Assembly: GCA_016789405.1 (NCBI GenBank)
Contig: JAEUPQ010000031.1
Span: 62,001-126,000 of the forward strand
Reading direction: 5' to 3'
Length of the DNA: 64,000 nucleotides
Source of the DNA: Lysobacteraceae bacterium
Lineage (GTDB): Bacteria > Pseudomonadota > Gammaproteobacteria > Xanthomonadales > Xanthomonadaceae
Every line of letters starts with the position of its first letter. The stretch's first letter is position 1. Below, in pieces: positions 17,403 to 44,943 of the stretch. A program made the translations under genes and the position numbers. A model generated the notes under the pieces. It was not told the DNA's origin. It made no database searches and worked only from the letters and a program-made list of their open reading frames with translations.

Positions 17403-18798
17403 CGCCATTTCCCTGGGTAATGATGGTCAGGAACAACATGGCGCTGAGTGCGCCTACCACGACCCACGACGGCGTCCTCGCCACCACGGTCTCCAGCGCC
17501 TTGTCGCGCATCTTCCAATGCGCGAACAAGGTCGCGGCGATGCAGAGCGTGCTCAGGCCGATCTGGTACAGCGAAAGCGCCGGCAGGGCGCTGCTGTGCA
17601 GGCCGACCATGCTCTCGTACAGCGACATCGCTTCGGTCAGCGTCGGCGAACGGAAAAGCACGCGCATCGACGAGACAAGGACGAAGGTCAGCAGCATCAG
17701 GCAGACCGCGAACCACACGCCCTGCGGGAAGCGCCAGCCCTTGGTCCAGCGGCGCAGCAGGCGCTCGCCGCACAGCATCAGTCCGAACAGGCCGCCCCAG
17801 GCCACGAAAGTCCAGTTGGCACCGTGCCACAGTCCGCTGATGAGCAGCGTGATCATCAGGTTGATGTTGGTGCGCAGTTCGCCCTTGCGACTGCCGCCGA
17901 GCGGGTAATAGACGTAGTCGCGCAACCAGGTCGAGAACGAGATGTGCCAGCGTCGCCAGTATTCGGCGACGCCGGTGGCTGCGAACGGGGTCCGGAAGTT
18001 GTCCGGAATGCTGAAGCCCATGCACATCGCCGCGCCGATCGCCGTGACCGAGTATCCGGCGAAGTCGAAGAACACCTGCACGGAGAACGAGATCGTCGCG
18101 ACCCAGGCGTCGATGCCATTGACCGGCTCGCCCCAGCCGTAGACCGTGTCCGCGGCCGGCGCCAGCACCGCATCGGCCAGCACCACCTTCTGGAACAGGC
18201 CGAAGATCATCAGCGCCAGGCCCCAGCCCATCTGGTTGGACGTGGCCGTGCGCGGTTGCCGGAATTGCGGCACGAGGTCGGCAGTGCGCAGGATCGGGCC
18301 GGCCACCAGCTGGGTGAAGAAGGCCACGAACAGGGCGAAGTCGAACAGTTTCCCGATCGGCTCGACGCGCTTCCAGTAGACGTCGAGCGTGTACGACATC
18401 GAATGGAAGATGTAGAACGAGATGCCGACCGGCAACAGGATGTCCCACTTCGGCGCGACGTACTCCACGCCGATGAGCTGCATCAGCGCCGCCCAGTTCT
18501 CCTGCAACCAGTTGCCGTACTTGAAGAAGCCCAGGAAGCTGAGATTGAACAGCAGCGACAGGATCAGCCAGAACTTGCGCCGGCGGGGATCGGTCTGGCG
18601 ATGGATCTGCAGCGCGGCGGCCCAGTCCACGGCCGTGGATGCCCACAGCAGCAGCAGGAACGGCGGGTTCCAGGCGGCATAGAACAGGTAGCTGGCGACC
18701 AGCAGGTTGACCTTCTTCACCGACCACGGCAGTCGCAGGTTGTGCAGGAACAGCACGACCACGAAGAACACCAGGAACGTGAGCGAGTTAAAGACCAC
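17377..18798 (-). CDS. MBOAT-family O-acyltransferase (AlgI/PatA/DltB-like)
   Basis: The protein of about 473 residues has some ten membrane helices and the MBOAT hallmarks: YWRRWHISFSTWLRDYVYYP followed by LGGSRKG, and the catalytic His in ISGLWHGANW. MBOAT proteins pass an acyl group through the inner membrane to a periplasmic partner, here probably the SGNH-like protein whose gene overlaps the 3' end. The start is decided by the ribosome site: GGAGAG lies 5 nt before GTG 18798, giving the family-typical N terminus VVFNSLTFLVFF. Upstream in-frame ATG 18816 and TTG 18834 have no such site. The gene lies 455 nt downstream of the NRPS-linked DUF6875-like gene on the same strand, and may have its own promoter. 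Confidence 0.92.
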   Translation of the reverse strand: MVFNSLTFLVFFVVVLFLHNLRLPWSVKKVNLLVASYLFYAAWNPPFLLLLWASTAVDWAAALQIHRQTDPRRRKFWLILSLLFNLSFLGFFKYGNWLQENWAALMQLIGVEYVAPKWDILLPVGISFYIFHSMSYTLDVYWKRVEPIGKLFDFALFVAFFTQLVAGPILRTADLVPQFRQPRTATSNQMGWGLALMIFGLFQKVVLADAVLAPAADTVYGWGEPVNGIDAWVATISFSVQVFFDFAGYSVTAIGAAMCMGFSIPDNFRTPFAATGVAEYWRRWHISFSTWLRDYVYYPLGGSRKGELRTNINLMITLLISGLWHGANWTFVAWGGLFGLMLCGERLLRRWTKGWRFPQGVWFAVCLMLLTFVLVSSMRVLFRSPTLTEAMSLYESMVGLHSSALPALSLYQIGLSTLCIAATLFAHWKMRDKALETVVARTPSWVVVGALSAMLFLTIITQGNGDGFIYFQF

Positions 18799-18864
18799 GG
18801 GTACTCTCCAATCCATAGAAACCGGCGCACGCAACGCGCGCCGTCGTGTCCATACCGATGGTGC

Positions 18865-19257
18865 TCATCCCTGCCACCACCCTGCTGCCGCAATCCCGCT
18901 TGCTGCCCGGGCCGTGCCGCAGCCCATGATCCCGGATCCGCTCCCCTCGGCAGGACGCGCGCGTCCCGCCGCCCGGGTGCGTGCACGCAAGCGAACATCA
19001 CTGCACGGCAACCGCCCGCCTTCCCGGCGCGCCCGGTGCGGGGCGCTGTCCGGGCGCCCGCACGCGGTGAATCCGGCCGATTGTACTTTCTTGTACGTGA
19101 CGACAAAGGCCTCATTGCGGCCCGGAGGCGGCACCGGTACCGGCAGCGGCACCGGATCGGCCTCCACGGCCTCGACCGGGGTCATGCGTCCGGCGCGCCG
19201 CAGTGCGCGCAGTCCGGGCCGCGCCCCCCCGGTGGATCCCCGGCTGGGCCTGGTCAT
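18865..19257 (-). CDS. Possible small hypothetical protein overlapping the DUF6875-like gene
   Basis: An open frame of 130 codons starts with an ATG that overlaps the stop codon of the preceding gene (ATGA, 19254-19257), and GAGG lies 7 nt before it, so translational coupling is possible. The product is Pro- and Arg-rich with a repeat-like DPVPLPVPVPPP stretch, has no recognisable domain or membrane segment, and looks like low-complexity sequence. In a GC-rich genome such a frame can arise by chance. It is listed because it fills most of the 455-nt gap before the MBOAT gene. Confidence 0.25.
   Translation of the reverse strand: MTRPSRGSTGGARPGLRALRRAGRMTPVEAVEADPVPLPVPVPPPGRNEAFVVTYKKVQSAGFTACGRPDSAPHRARREGGRLPCSDVRLRARTRAAGRARPAEGSGSGIMGCGTARAASGIAAAGWWQG
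19080..19106 (-). promoter_or_regulatory. Weak candidate promoter for the MBOAT gene set
   Basis: On the minus strand TTGTCG (19106-19101) is followed after 15 nt by TACAAT (19085-19080), a good -10 with a short spacer. GTAC half-sites (GTACAAGAAAGTAC) lie in the spacer. It is the most AT-rich point of the gap upstream of the MBOAT gene, about 280 nt before its start. It lies inside the doubtful 130-codon frame, so only one of the two calls may be right. Confidence 0.3.
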
Positions 19258-20060
19258 GCGGGGACCTCGGCCTCGACCGATGCATCGGCGGCCATGGCGC
19301 GCATCGCCACCTCGGCGACGATCAGCTTCTCCAGGGCCTCGTTGAACCTCGCAGGCTTGAGCGAGCTTCCGAGCCGGTAGAGGTATGAGCGCAGGAACGC
19401 AGCACGTTCTTCGTAGGTGTACTGATCGCGGGTCATGAACGGCAGGTCCGACTCCACCATCAAGCGGATCGCCAGCATCGGCACCGGGCTGCGCAGCGGC
19501 CGGAATTCGGGATTGCGCAATCCGGGGCTGTCGTTCATCGAATGGAACTCGCCGAGCATCATTCCCCGTTCGACGAAGCGGGGCTTGAGCATGTACTGCA
19601 CCCGGTCGACCAGCGAAGTCCCCTCCGGACCGAGTTCGACCAGGTTCGGAAACGCGATGACGAAGGCCTTGTTGATCGACTGCGGCATCTTGCTCGGCTC
19701 TGTTTCGAGAAAGATGCTGCGGCATTCGTCGATGATCCGGCCGATGCTGTCGACGGTCGGCGCTGCGGACGTCATCACGGCGAACCAGATGGTGTCCAGG
19801 CTGAGCGCGCCGGGCACGAAGGGGCAAATCGAACCCGGGCGCCCGAGTTCGGGATGCGGCGCGCCGATGTACTCGCGCACCCACCGCAGCATCTGCGCAT
19901 GCACCGAGTCCGCACTGCATTCGTGTTCGACTTCGCTGACCCGCATCAGTCGCGGCACGTGTTCGTGCTGCGTCGCAGCGGGTGCTGCCTGGTTCCGTCC
20001 GGCCACCGCGGCCGCGGCGTGCGGGCAGGTTGCGTCGGCCGCTGTCCGCTCGGTGTTCAT
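19254..20060 (-). CDS. DUF6875-like protein of the NRPS locus
   Basis: This 268-residue soluble protein has no signal peptide. It contains the conserved stretch PHPELGRPGSICPFVPGAL near residue 70 and a later MLGEFH...NPEFRPLRSPVPMLAIR block. These resemble the DUF6875 family, which I recall from biosynthetic gene clusters; the assignment is from memory of the motif, not a search. The function is unknown. The ATG at 20060 is chosen because AAAGGAG lies 8 nt upstream; a longer in-frame start at 20153 has none. It follows the MFS exporter gene by 127 nt on the same strand as the NRPS, so a part in synthesis, tailoring or immunity is plausible. The N-terminal 45 residues are Ala-rich and probably disordered. 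Confidence 0.7.
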   Translation of the reverse strand: MNTERTAADATCPHAAAAVAGRNQAAPAATQHEHVPRLMRVSEVEHECSADSVHAQMLRWVREYIGAPHPELGRPGSICPFVPGALSLDTIWFAVMTSAAPTVDSIGRIIDECRSIFLETEPSKMPQSINKAFVIAFPNLVELGPEGTSLVDRVQYMLKPRFVERGMMLGEFHSMNDSPGLRNPEFRPLRSPVPMLAIRLMVESDLPFMTRDQYTYEERAAFLRSYLYRLGSSLKPARFNEALEKLIVAEVAMRAMAADASVEAEVPA

Positions 20061-20187
20061 GTCTCGCTCCTTTCCATGGATGTCACATGCCAGCATTGGC
20101 GTTCGACTGCAGACTTCCGTTCCATCGCTGCGATTCCTTGTTTGAAATGGCACGCATTGCGCGAGGGCCTGACGATCCGCGCCTGCC

Positions 20188-21542
20188 TCAGCAGGAGGGC
20201 TCGGCCAGGGCCCTGTTGTGCGGTTCGGGTGCCACGGCGTCTTCCATGTCGTCGATCCGCCGGATCGAAGGCACGAGATAGGCGCGCAGCGCGACGAAGC
20301 TCATGGACAGGCCGATGAGCACGAACATCAGGCCGATGCCCCGTCCCGGCCCGACACCGATCACGCTGCCGACCGAGCCGGCCAGCCAGCCGCCTTCCCG
20401 CAGCATGGGCTCGAAGGCGTAATCCGACAGAGGGCCGGCCAGGCAGTAGCCGAGCGCCATCGATGCGTTGAGCACCACGTCCTGGATCGCGAAGCAACGG
20501 CCCTGCAGGTGCGCGGGCACCTTGCTCTGCCAGAGCGAGTTGTTCGATGCGTCGATGACCGGAAGCATCGAGAACAGCGCGAACCCGAAGACCGCGATCA
20601 ATGCGAAGGCGGGATAGACGCCGTGCCCGGCAAGCAGCACGCCGCCCGCCATCGAGAACAGGAGCACCCCGTCGACGCGCCTCGCGGGACCGCCCGTCAG
20701 CGTGACGGCCAATCCGCCCAGGAGCAGGCCGACACCGCTGATGGCGTACTGCACGCCGACCCACTCGGTGGTGGTGAACGACAGCAGCAGCGGTGCGATC
20801 AGCACGCTGGCGACCGCGAAGACGAAATGGTTGTAGCCGTAGACCTTGAGCAGCCCTGACAGGCCGGGCTGGTTGCGCACGTATTGCAAGCCTTTCATCG
20901 CTTCGATCCAGGGGCTCGCGCGCCGCTCCTCTTCGTGGCCAGCGACACGCGGGATCACGATCAGGCCCAGCGTCAGCAAGCTGACCACGAAGGTGAGCGC
21001 GTCGATCAGCAACACGCCCTGGAAATCCATGGTCGCGATCAGGAAGCCCGCAAGCAGCGGCCCGACGATGGACGCCGCCGCATCCCCCGAGTGCACCAAA
21101 CCGTTGGCGCGAGGCAACTGATCGGCCTTGACCAGCAGCGGCACGCTCGCCAGGAATGCCGGCGTGCGGAAGGTGTCCAGCAGCGAGGTCAGCGCGGCGA
21201 CGGCATACACGTGCCAGATCGCCAGATGCCCGCTCGTCAGCAACAGGGCCAACGCACCCATCAGCATCGCCGAAAGCACATCGCAGCCCATCAGGATGCG
21301 TCGTCGGTCCCATCGATCCACCAGGGCCCCGGCCAACGGCGCGAAGAAGATCGCCGGCAGCGCGGTGGCGATGAAGGTGATCGCGAACTGGGTGGTCGAG
21401 CCGGTCGTGCGAAGCACCCACAGGCCCAGGGCGAAGCTGGACAGTCGCGAGCCGATGCCGGACATCATCTGGCCGATCCAGAGCAGGACGAAGTCGCGGG
21501 ACAGGGCGAGTCGGCGCCGCGGCTGCATGGGTGGGGGCGCGG

Positions 21543-21546
<4 letters not shown>
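20188..21546 (-). CDS. MFS exporter coupled to the NRPS
   Basis: The 452-residue protein has about twelve helices and MFS features: a positively charged loop-2 motif around GALVDRWDRRRILMG near residue 65, and a hydrophobic LLWIGQMMSGIGSRLSSFALG first helix. It resembles the MFS_3/EntS-type exporters that carry siderophores, macrolides or peptides across the inner membrane. Its ATG (21544-21546) overlaps the NRPS stop codon in an ATGA arrangement, with GGAG 9 nt upstream inside the NRPS, so translation is coupled and the NRPS product is its probable cargo. The longer frame upstream (from 21702) is the shadow of the NRPS 3' end. Confidence 0.9.
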
Positions 21547-40982
<19,436 letters not shown>

Positions 40983-41373
40983 GAGCCAGTCCTTTAGCCA
41001 TTACTGCAGTCCATTTGAATTTCCAGTGCCGGATTGGCCGCGTTCTCCTTGCGGCCATGGGGCGTGCAGCCATGGATGACGCCCGGCTCCCATCAATCGG
41101 GGAGGGACGGCTCGTCCTGTCCTGCTACGTCCACAAGCACTGACCCAATCTCTCGATCTCGCCGGGTCCGGACATGATCCGGGCGCAGCCGGCCCTCGGC
41201 AGTCCACCTGCCGGAAGGCCATCACATGCATTCATTGCCAGATCCTTGGAGCTTTCAACGCAGTCCATGCGCCCCTGGGGCGTCGGTTCCGACCGTGGCC
41301 GCCTCTCGGCGATCGACGGTGGTTCAAGCCCTCGCATGGGGTAACGACGACTGTCCCGGCTGCATTCGCAAGC

Positions 41374-41412
41374 ACTCGCCGGGTCGCCTGGTCCGATGGC
41401 GACCCGGCGAGT
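41374..41412. repeat. Perfect 15-bp inverted repeat upstream of the NRPS
   Basis: ACTCGCCGGGTCGCC at 41374-41388 pairs fully with 41398-41412 across a 9-nt loop (tggtccgat). The stem is very GC-rich and no T-run follows on either strand, so it is not a classical terminator. It lies about 390 nt upstream of the NRPS start. It may be a leader-RNA hairpin or a protein site. Confidence 0.65.
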
Positions 41413-41711
41413 ATACAGATTCCGATTCGGTCGACTTGCAGCGGGCCGAGGGCGGGAGTGCCCGAGCTGTCCGCAGGCTTTCCGGTCGGAATCACGCCGC
41501 CTGGCGGATGAGAGCCTACGTGCCCGATTTGCCGACTCGATGACAGTCGCCCACTTGAGACGGGGCTCGTCGGCCGAGATTGGCCGCCCGTCGAAAATCA
41601 CGATGCCGACCCCGGAGATCGCCGGGCGGAGCCAGCCGGGACATGCGTCAACAGGGCATGCGCCAGGCGGCGGCCACCATCGATTGGCACATGAGGATCG
41701 GGCGGAGGCCA

Positions 41712-41727
41712 CGGTAGCCTGCTACCG
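41712..41727. promoter_or_regulatory. Palindrome upstream of the NRPS, candidate regulator site
   Basis: CGGTAGCCTGCTACCG is a perfect 7-bp dyad around CT, a compact geometry typical of helix-turn-helix dimers. It lies about 730 nt before the NRPS start and 245 nt before the rpoH promoter. Its role is unproven. Confidence 0.4.
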
Positions 41728-41971
41728 GACAAGCGAGGCCATGCCTTCCTCATGTGGTCGTTCAGCGTCGCGATCCGGGAGGCATGTTCATGTTTTCATT
41801 GGTTTTTTCACCAAGACCCTGGATTGGCTCTGAGTCCGAAGTCGCGGTATTGATTCTTTCCACGTCGGCACCATAGATGTGGTTCCGACGCCGTTGTGTG
41901 GCAAGCGCTTTCAATTTCCTGGCGATGGACCCCGGCCCCGGATTCGATTCGCAACATGAATGGAACGCTGG

Positions 41972-41999
41972 GGAACTTTAAAGGCATTTAGCACTCCAA
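41972..41999 (+). promoter_or_regulatory. RpoE (sigma-E) type promoter of rpoH
   Basis: GGAACTT at 41972-41978 and TCCAA at 41995-41999 are separated by 16 nt, which fits the sigma-E consensus (GGAACTT, N15-16, TCnnA). The predicted transcript starts about 20 nt before the rpoH ATG. RpoE-driven heat-responsive transcription of rpoH is known from Xanthomonas and Escherichia. Confidence 0.7.
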
Positions 42000-42025
42000 G
42001 CAGGCGACTGCTAAGATCGGAACCC

Positions 42026-42895
42026 ATGAACCAGACCACTGCCCTGATCCCGAACAGCCTGCCGGTCCCGAGCGCACTCGGTTCGCTCGAGGCGTACATC
42101 GGCGCGGTCCACCAGATCCCCGTGATGACGGCCGAGGACGAGCAGGCGCTCGCCCGCCGCTACCACGAACAGGACGATCTCGACGCCGCGCGCGAACTGG
42201 TGCTCTCGCACCTGCGCTTCGTCGTCCACGTCGCCCGCGGCTACAACGGTTATGGCCTGCAGATGGCCGACCTCATCCAGGAAGGCAATATCGGCCTGAT
42301 GAAGGCCGTGAAGCGCTTCGATCCCAGCGTCGGCGTGCGCCTGGTGTCGTTCGCGGTCCACTGGATCCGCGCCGAGATGCACGAGTTCATCATCAAGAAC
42401 TGGCGCATCGTGAAGGTCGCGACCACCAAGGCCCAGCGCAAGCTGTTCTTCAACCTGCGCCGCAGCAAGACCCGCCTGGGCTGGCTCAACGCCGAGGAAG
42501 TCCGCGCCGTCGCCAAGGACCTCAACGTGTCCGAACGCGAAGTGCTGGAGATGGAATCGCGCCTGTCCGGTCGCGACATCGGATTCGATGCGCCCGATGA
42601 CGTCGACGACGACCACGCGCCCCCGGCGCCGGCTGCGTACCTGATGGCCGAAGGCCTGGATCCCGCGCAGACCTACGAAAGCGCCGACAGCGAGGCCGAC
42701 CAGCTCGACCTGCTGCGCGAAGGCATGGCTCGCCTCGACGAGCGTTCGCGCGACATCATCAAGCGCCGCTGGCTGGAGCCCGACAGCAAGGTCACGCTGC
42801 AGGAATTGGCCGACGAGTACGGCGTGTCTGCCGAACGCATCCGCCAGATCGAAGCCAATGCGCTGAAGAAGATGAAGGCGCTGTTCGCGGCCTGA
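42026..42895 (+). CDS. rpoH: RNA polymerase heat-shock sigma factor RpoH (sigma-32)
   Basis: The 289-residue protein has sigma-70 region 2 ([34 protein letters not shown], and [14 protein letters not shown] for -10 recognition), the RpoH box [12 protein letters not shown] just after region 2.4, region 3, and region 4 with the helix-turn-helix [20 protein letters not shown]. It directs polymerase to chaperone and protease genes. The ATG at 42026 is taken since the conserved N terminus [16 protein letters not shown] begins there; the in-frame ATG at 41960 lies upstream of the RpoE-type promoter and cannot be used from it. Region 1.1 is lacking, as usual for RpoH. A strong terminator follows 21 nt after the stop codon. 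Confidence 0.97.
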   Translation: MNQTTALIPNSLPVPSALGSLEAYIGAVHQIPVMTAEDEQALARRYHEQDDLDAARELVLSHLRFVVHVARGYNGYGLQMADLIQEGNIGLMKAVKRFDPSVGVRLVSFAVHWIRAEMHEFIIKNWRIVKVATTKAQRKLFFNLRRSKTRLGWLNAEEVRAVAKDLNVSEREVLEMESRLSGRDIGFDAPDDVDDDHAPPAPAAYLMAEGLDPAQTYESADSEADQLDLLREGMARLDERSRDIIKRRWLEPDSKVTLQELADEYGVSAERIRQIEANALKKMKALFAA

Positions 42896-42916
42896 TCCCT
42901 CGGGCACCGCATCCAG

Positions 42917-42950
42917 GACAACGGCCCGGGAAACCGGGCCGTTGTCGTTT
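42917..42950 (+). terminator. rpoH terminator
   Basis: GACAACGGCCCGG (42917-42929) and its complement (42934-42946) form a 13-bp stem closed by a GAAA tetraloop and followed by GTTT. The T-run is short but the stem is very stable. Confidence 0.8.
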
Positions 42951-43098
42951 GTGCTCGCCAGGGCAGTCCTGCAAGGGGCGGGGCGTGGGCGCATGCCAGG
43001 CTTGCGGCGCCTCACGTCGTGCGAGGAGACAGCAGGCGTGCATACTCGGTGGGCCCGCCGAAGTGACGGGCATTCCGATGAACACATGGAGGTTATGC

Positions 43099-43518
43099 AT
43101 GATCGTGAAGTCCCTTTCGGCGGCGATGGCCGCCGGCCTGCTCTCCGTCCTCGCGATGGGTACGCCGGCCACCGCGCAGGCAGGCAACGTCGCCAATGCC
43201 ACGCTCGGCTGCTACGTCGATACCTACGCCTACGACTACATCACAGACGGCGCCTGCTTCAGCGGATGGACCCCGTGGGGCGCGACGAACCCCTCTGTCG
43301 CCGTCTTCGAAGTTGGCAATCTGCCGGCGGGTACGTATTCGTTCACCTGGCGCGACAGCAGCACCAACCAGGTCGTCTGCCAGGGCAGCAGCAACTCCTG
43401 CGTTCGCGACATCGCCGTGAACGAAACGCTCGGGGTCACCGTGTACGTGCAGGATGTGCAGACCGGTGCGACCAGGCAACTGAGCGCCATTGCCGCGTTC
43501 TACGACGCTTACAACTGA
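43099..43518 (+). CDS. Small secreted protein of unknown function
   Basis: This 139-residue protein has a clear signal peptide (IVKSLSAAMAAGLLSVLAMG, cleavage after ATAQA near residue 28). The mature part is acidic and rich in Ser, Thr and Tyr, with four Cys (in LGCYVD, GACFSG, VVCQG and NSCVRD) that could form two disulfides, and a predicted all-beta pattern. The ATG at 43099 is decided by GGAGG 8 nt upstream; in-frame ATGs at 42949 and 43078 lack such a site and would bury the signal peptide. I do not recognise a family. It stands alone between the rpoH terminator and a strong hairpin just after its stop codon, so it is probably transcribed alone. Confidence 0.75.
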   Translation: MIVKSLSAAMAAGLLSVLAMGTPATAQAGNVANATLGCYVDTYAYDYITDGACFSGWTPWGATNPSVAVFEVGNLPAGTYSFTWRDSSTNQVVCQGSSNSCVRDIAVNETLGVTVYVQDVQTGATRQLSAIAAFYDAYN

Positions 43519-43526
43519 ACCACCAT

Positions 43527-43552
43527 CGCGCCCGCCGATTTCGGCGGGCGCG
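43527..43552 (+). terminator. GC-rich hairpin after the small secreted protein gene
   Basis: CGCGCCCGCCG (43527-43537) pairs with CGGCGGGCGCG (43542-43552) around a 4-nt loop, 9 nt after the stop codon. No T-run follows, so termination would be weak or factor-assisted. Confidence 0.5.
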
Positions 43553-43598
43553 CCTCCCCACCTGATAGGCTTGCGCTTTCCGACACGGGAGTCGCGAC

Positions 43599-44357
43599 AT
43601 GGACGACAGGCTGCGGATCGCGCTGCTGATCGATGCGGACAATGCACCGGCGGCCAAGATCGATGTGGTGCTGGCCGAGCTGGCGCGCCATGGCATCGCC
43701 AACGTCCGCCGCGCCTACGGCAACTGGAAGAGCCCGAACCTCGGCAAGTGGGAGCAGGCGCTGCATCCGAACGCGATCCAGCCGATCCAGCAGTTCGCGT
43801 TGAGCACCGGCAAGAACGCGTCTGACATGGCGATGGTGGTCGATGCCATGGACCTGCTGCACAGCGGGCGTTTCGATGCCTTCGCGATCGTGTCGAGCGA
43901 TGCAGACTTCACGCCGCTGGCGATGCGCCTGCGCGCGCAGAACATGCGCGTGTTCGGATTCGGTGAGAAGAAGACGCCCGAGCCCTTCGTCAACGCCTGT
44001 TCGACCTTCCTCTACATCGACGAGCCGCCCGCGGATGCGAAGTCGACGAGCGAAGACGCGGCGCCGCGCGCACCCGTACCCACCGCGAAACTGCGCCAGG
44101 ACACGAAACTGGTGAACCTGTTGCGCGATGCGGTGGAAGCCGAGAAGGACGACGATGGCTGGTCGAATCTCGCGGCGGTCGGCCACAACATCAACAACCG
44201 TGCTTCCTTCGACCAGCGCAACTACGGCTACGCCAAGTTGAGCGCGCTGATCGAGGCGACCGAACTGTTCCAGACGCGTCGCGAGGGCCTGCACGTGCAG
44301 GTACGCGCGAAGCCGAAGAAGGTCGCGAAGGCGCCGGCCGAGTCGAAATCGGGCTGA
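43599..44357 (+). CDS. NYN-domain protein with C-terminal OST-HTH/LOTUS domain
   Basis: The 252-residue protein begins with a NYN (PIN-like nuclease fold) domain: IALLIDADNAPAAKID carries the first acidic residues, NASDMAMVVDAMDLL the second group, and IVSSDADFTPLAMRLR the third, a plausible Mg-binding active site. A Pro/Ala linker near residues 150-165 leads to an OST-HTH/LOTUS domain of about 70 residues, then a Lys/Ala-rich basic tail suited to RNA binding. NYN/LOTUS proteins of the LabA/DUF88 group are thought to be RNases acting on small or structured RNA; substrates are unknown. It is a stand-alone gene with no evident operon partners. Confidence 0.88.
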   Translation: MDDRLRIALLIDADNAPAAKIDVVLAELARHGIANVRRAYGNWKSPNLGKWEQALHPNAIQPIQQFALSTGKNASDMAMVVDAMDLLHSGRFDAFAIVSSDADFTPLAMRLRAQNMRVFGFGEKKTPEPFVNACSTFLYIDEPPADAKSTSEDAAPRAPVPTAKLRQDTKLVNLLRDAVEAEKDDDGWSNLAAVGHNINNRASFDQRNYGYAKLSALIEATELFQTRREGLHVQVRAKPKKVAKAPAESKSG

Positions 44358-44445
44358 CTGCAGCCGGGTGTCGTGACCGGATCCGGATATCGCGCCGTTG
44401 CCGGACGCGCGAGGATGCGCTCCCGTCCTGTCCCGGAGCCCATCG

Positions 44446-44913
44446 ATGTCCTTCCGCATCCACGCCTTGCCCCTCGAACCCTTCGCGCCGCTGTTCGCGC
44501 TGTCCGATGACGCACTCCGTGCGCACGGCGCGCGCCGTGTCGTCGCCGACGGTCGACCGGTGTATCCCTGTCGCGTCAGCCTGCAGGATGCGACCGAGGG
44601 CGAGCGACTCGTGCTGCTGCATCACGAGCATCAGTCCGCGGATACGCCGTACCGGGCAGCGGGGCCGATCTACGTGCGTGAAGCCGCGATGCGCGCTACG
44701 CCCGCCGTCGACGAAGTTCCCCATCTATTGCGCAGCCGACTGCTGTCGCTGCGTGCCTACGATGCACGCGGCATGATGGTCTGGGCCGACGTGCGGCCCG
44801 GCGAGGATCTCGAAGCGGGCATCGCCGAACTGTTCGCGATCGACCGCGTCGACTATCTGCACCTGCATTACGCGAAACCCGGCTGTTACGCCTGCCGGGT
44901 CTCGCGTGCGTGA
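44446..44913 (+). CDS. DUF1203 domain-containing protein
   Basis: This soluble 155-residue protein matches the DUF1203 pattern from start to end: MSFRIHALPLEPFAPLF at the N terminus, YPCRVSLQDATEGERLVLL, GPIYVREAA, and the closing VDYLHLHYAKPGCYACRV. CGGAG lies 9 nt before the ATG at 44446. The family has no known function; conserved Cys and His (YPCR, HLHYAKPGCYAC) hint at metal binding, which is only a suggestion. It converges with the NDH-2-like gene, 30 nt apart. Confidence 0.85.
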   Translation: MSFRIHALPLEPFAPLFALSDDALRAHGARRVVADGRPVYPCRVSLQDATEGERLVLLHHEHQSADTPYRAAGPIYVREAAMRATPAVDEVPHLLRSRLLSLRAYDARGMMVWADVRPGEDLEAGIAELFAIDRVDYLHLHYAKPGCYACRVSRA

Positions 44914-44943
44914 GCGGCGACGATCGCTGCGACTGCTGTCGCA

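Larger units (their letters stand above)
40983..41971. other. Long non-coding region between the NRPS and rpoH
   Basis: About 990 nt with no credible gene; the frames here lack ribosome sites and family motifs. It holds a perfect 15-bp inverted repeat (41374-41412), a 16-bp palindrome (41712-41727) and, at the right end, the rpoH promoter. It must hold the promoter of the giant leftward NRPS gene, but I see no clear sigma-70 hexamers on the minus strand within the last 150 nt before its ATG. Confidence 0.6.

Noticed and set aside
40983-41959. Small protein genes between NRPS and rpoH
   Set aside because: Frames there have no ribosome sites, no recognisable domains and unusual codon composition, so they were treated as non-coding.
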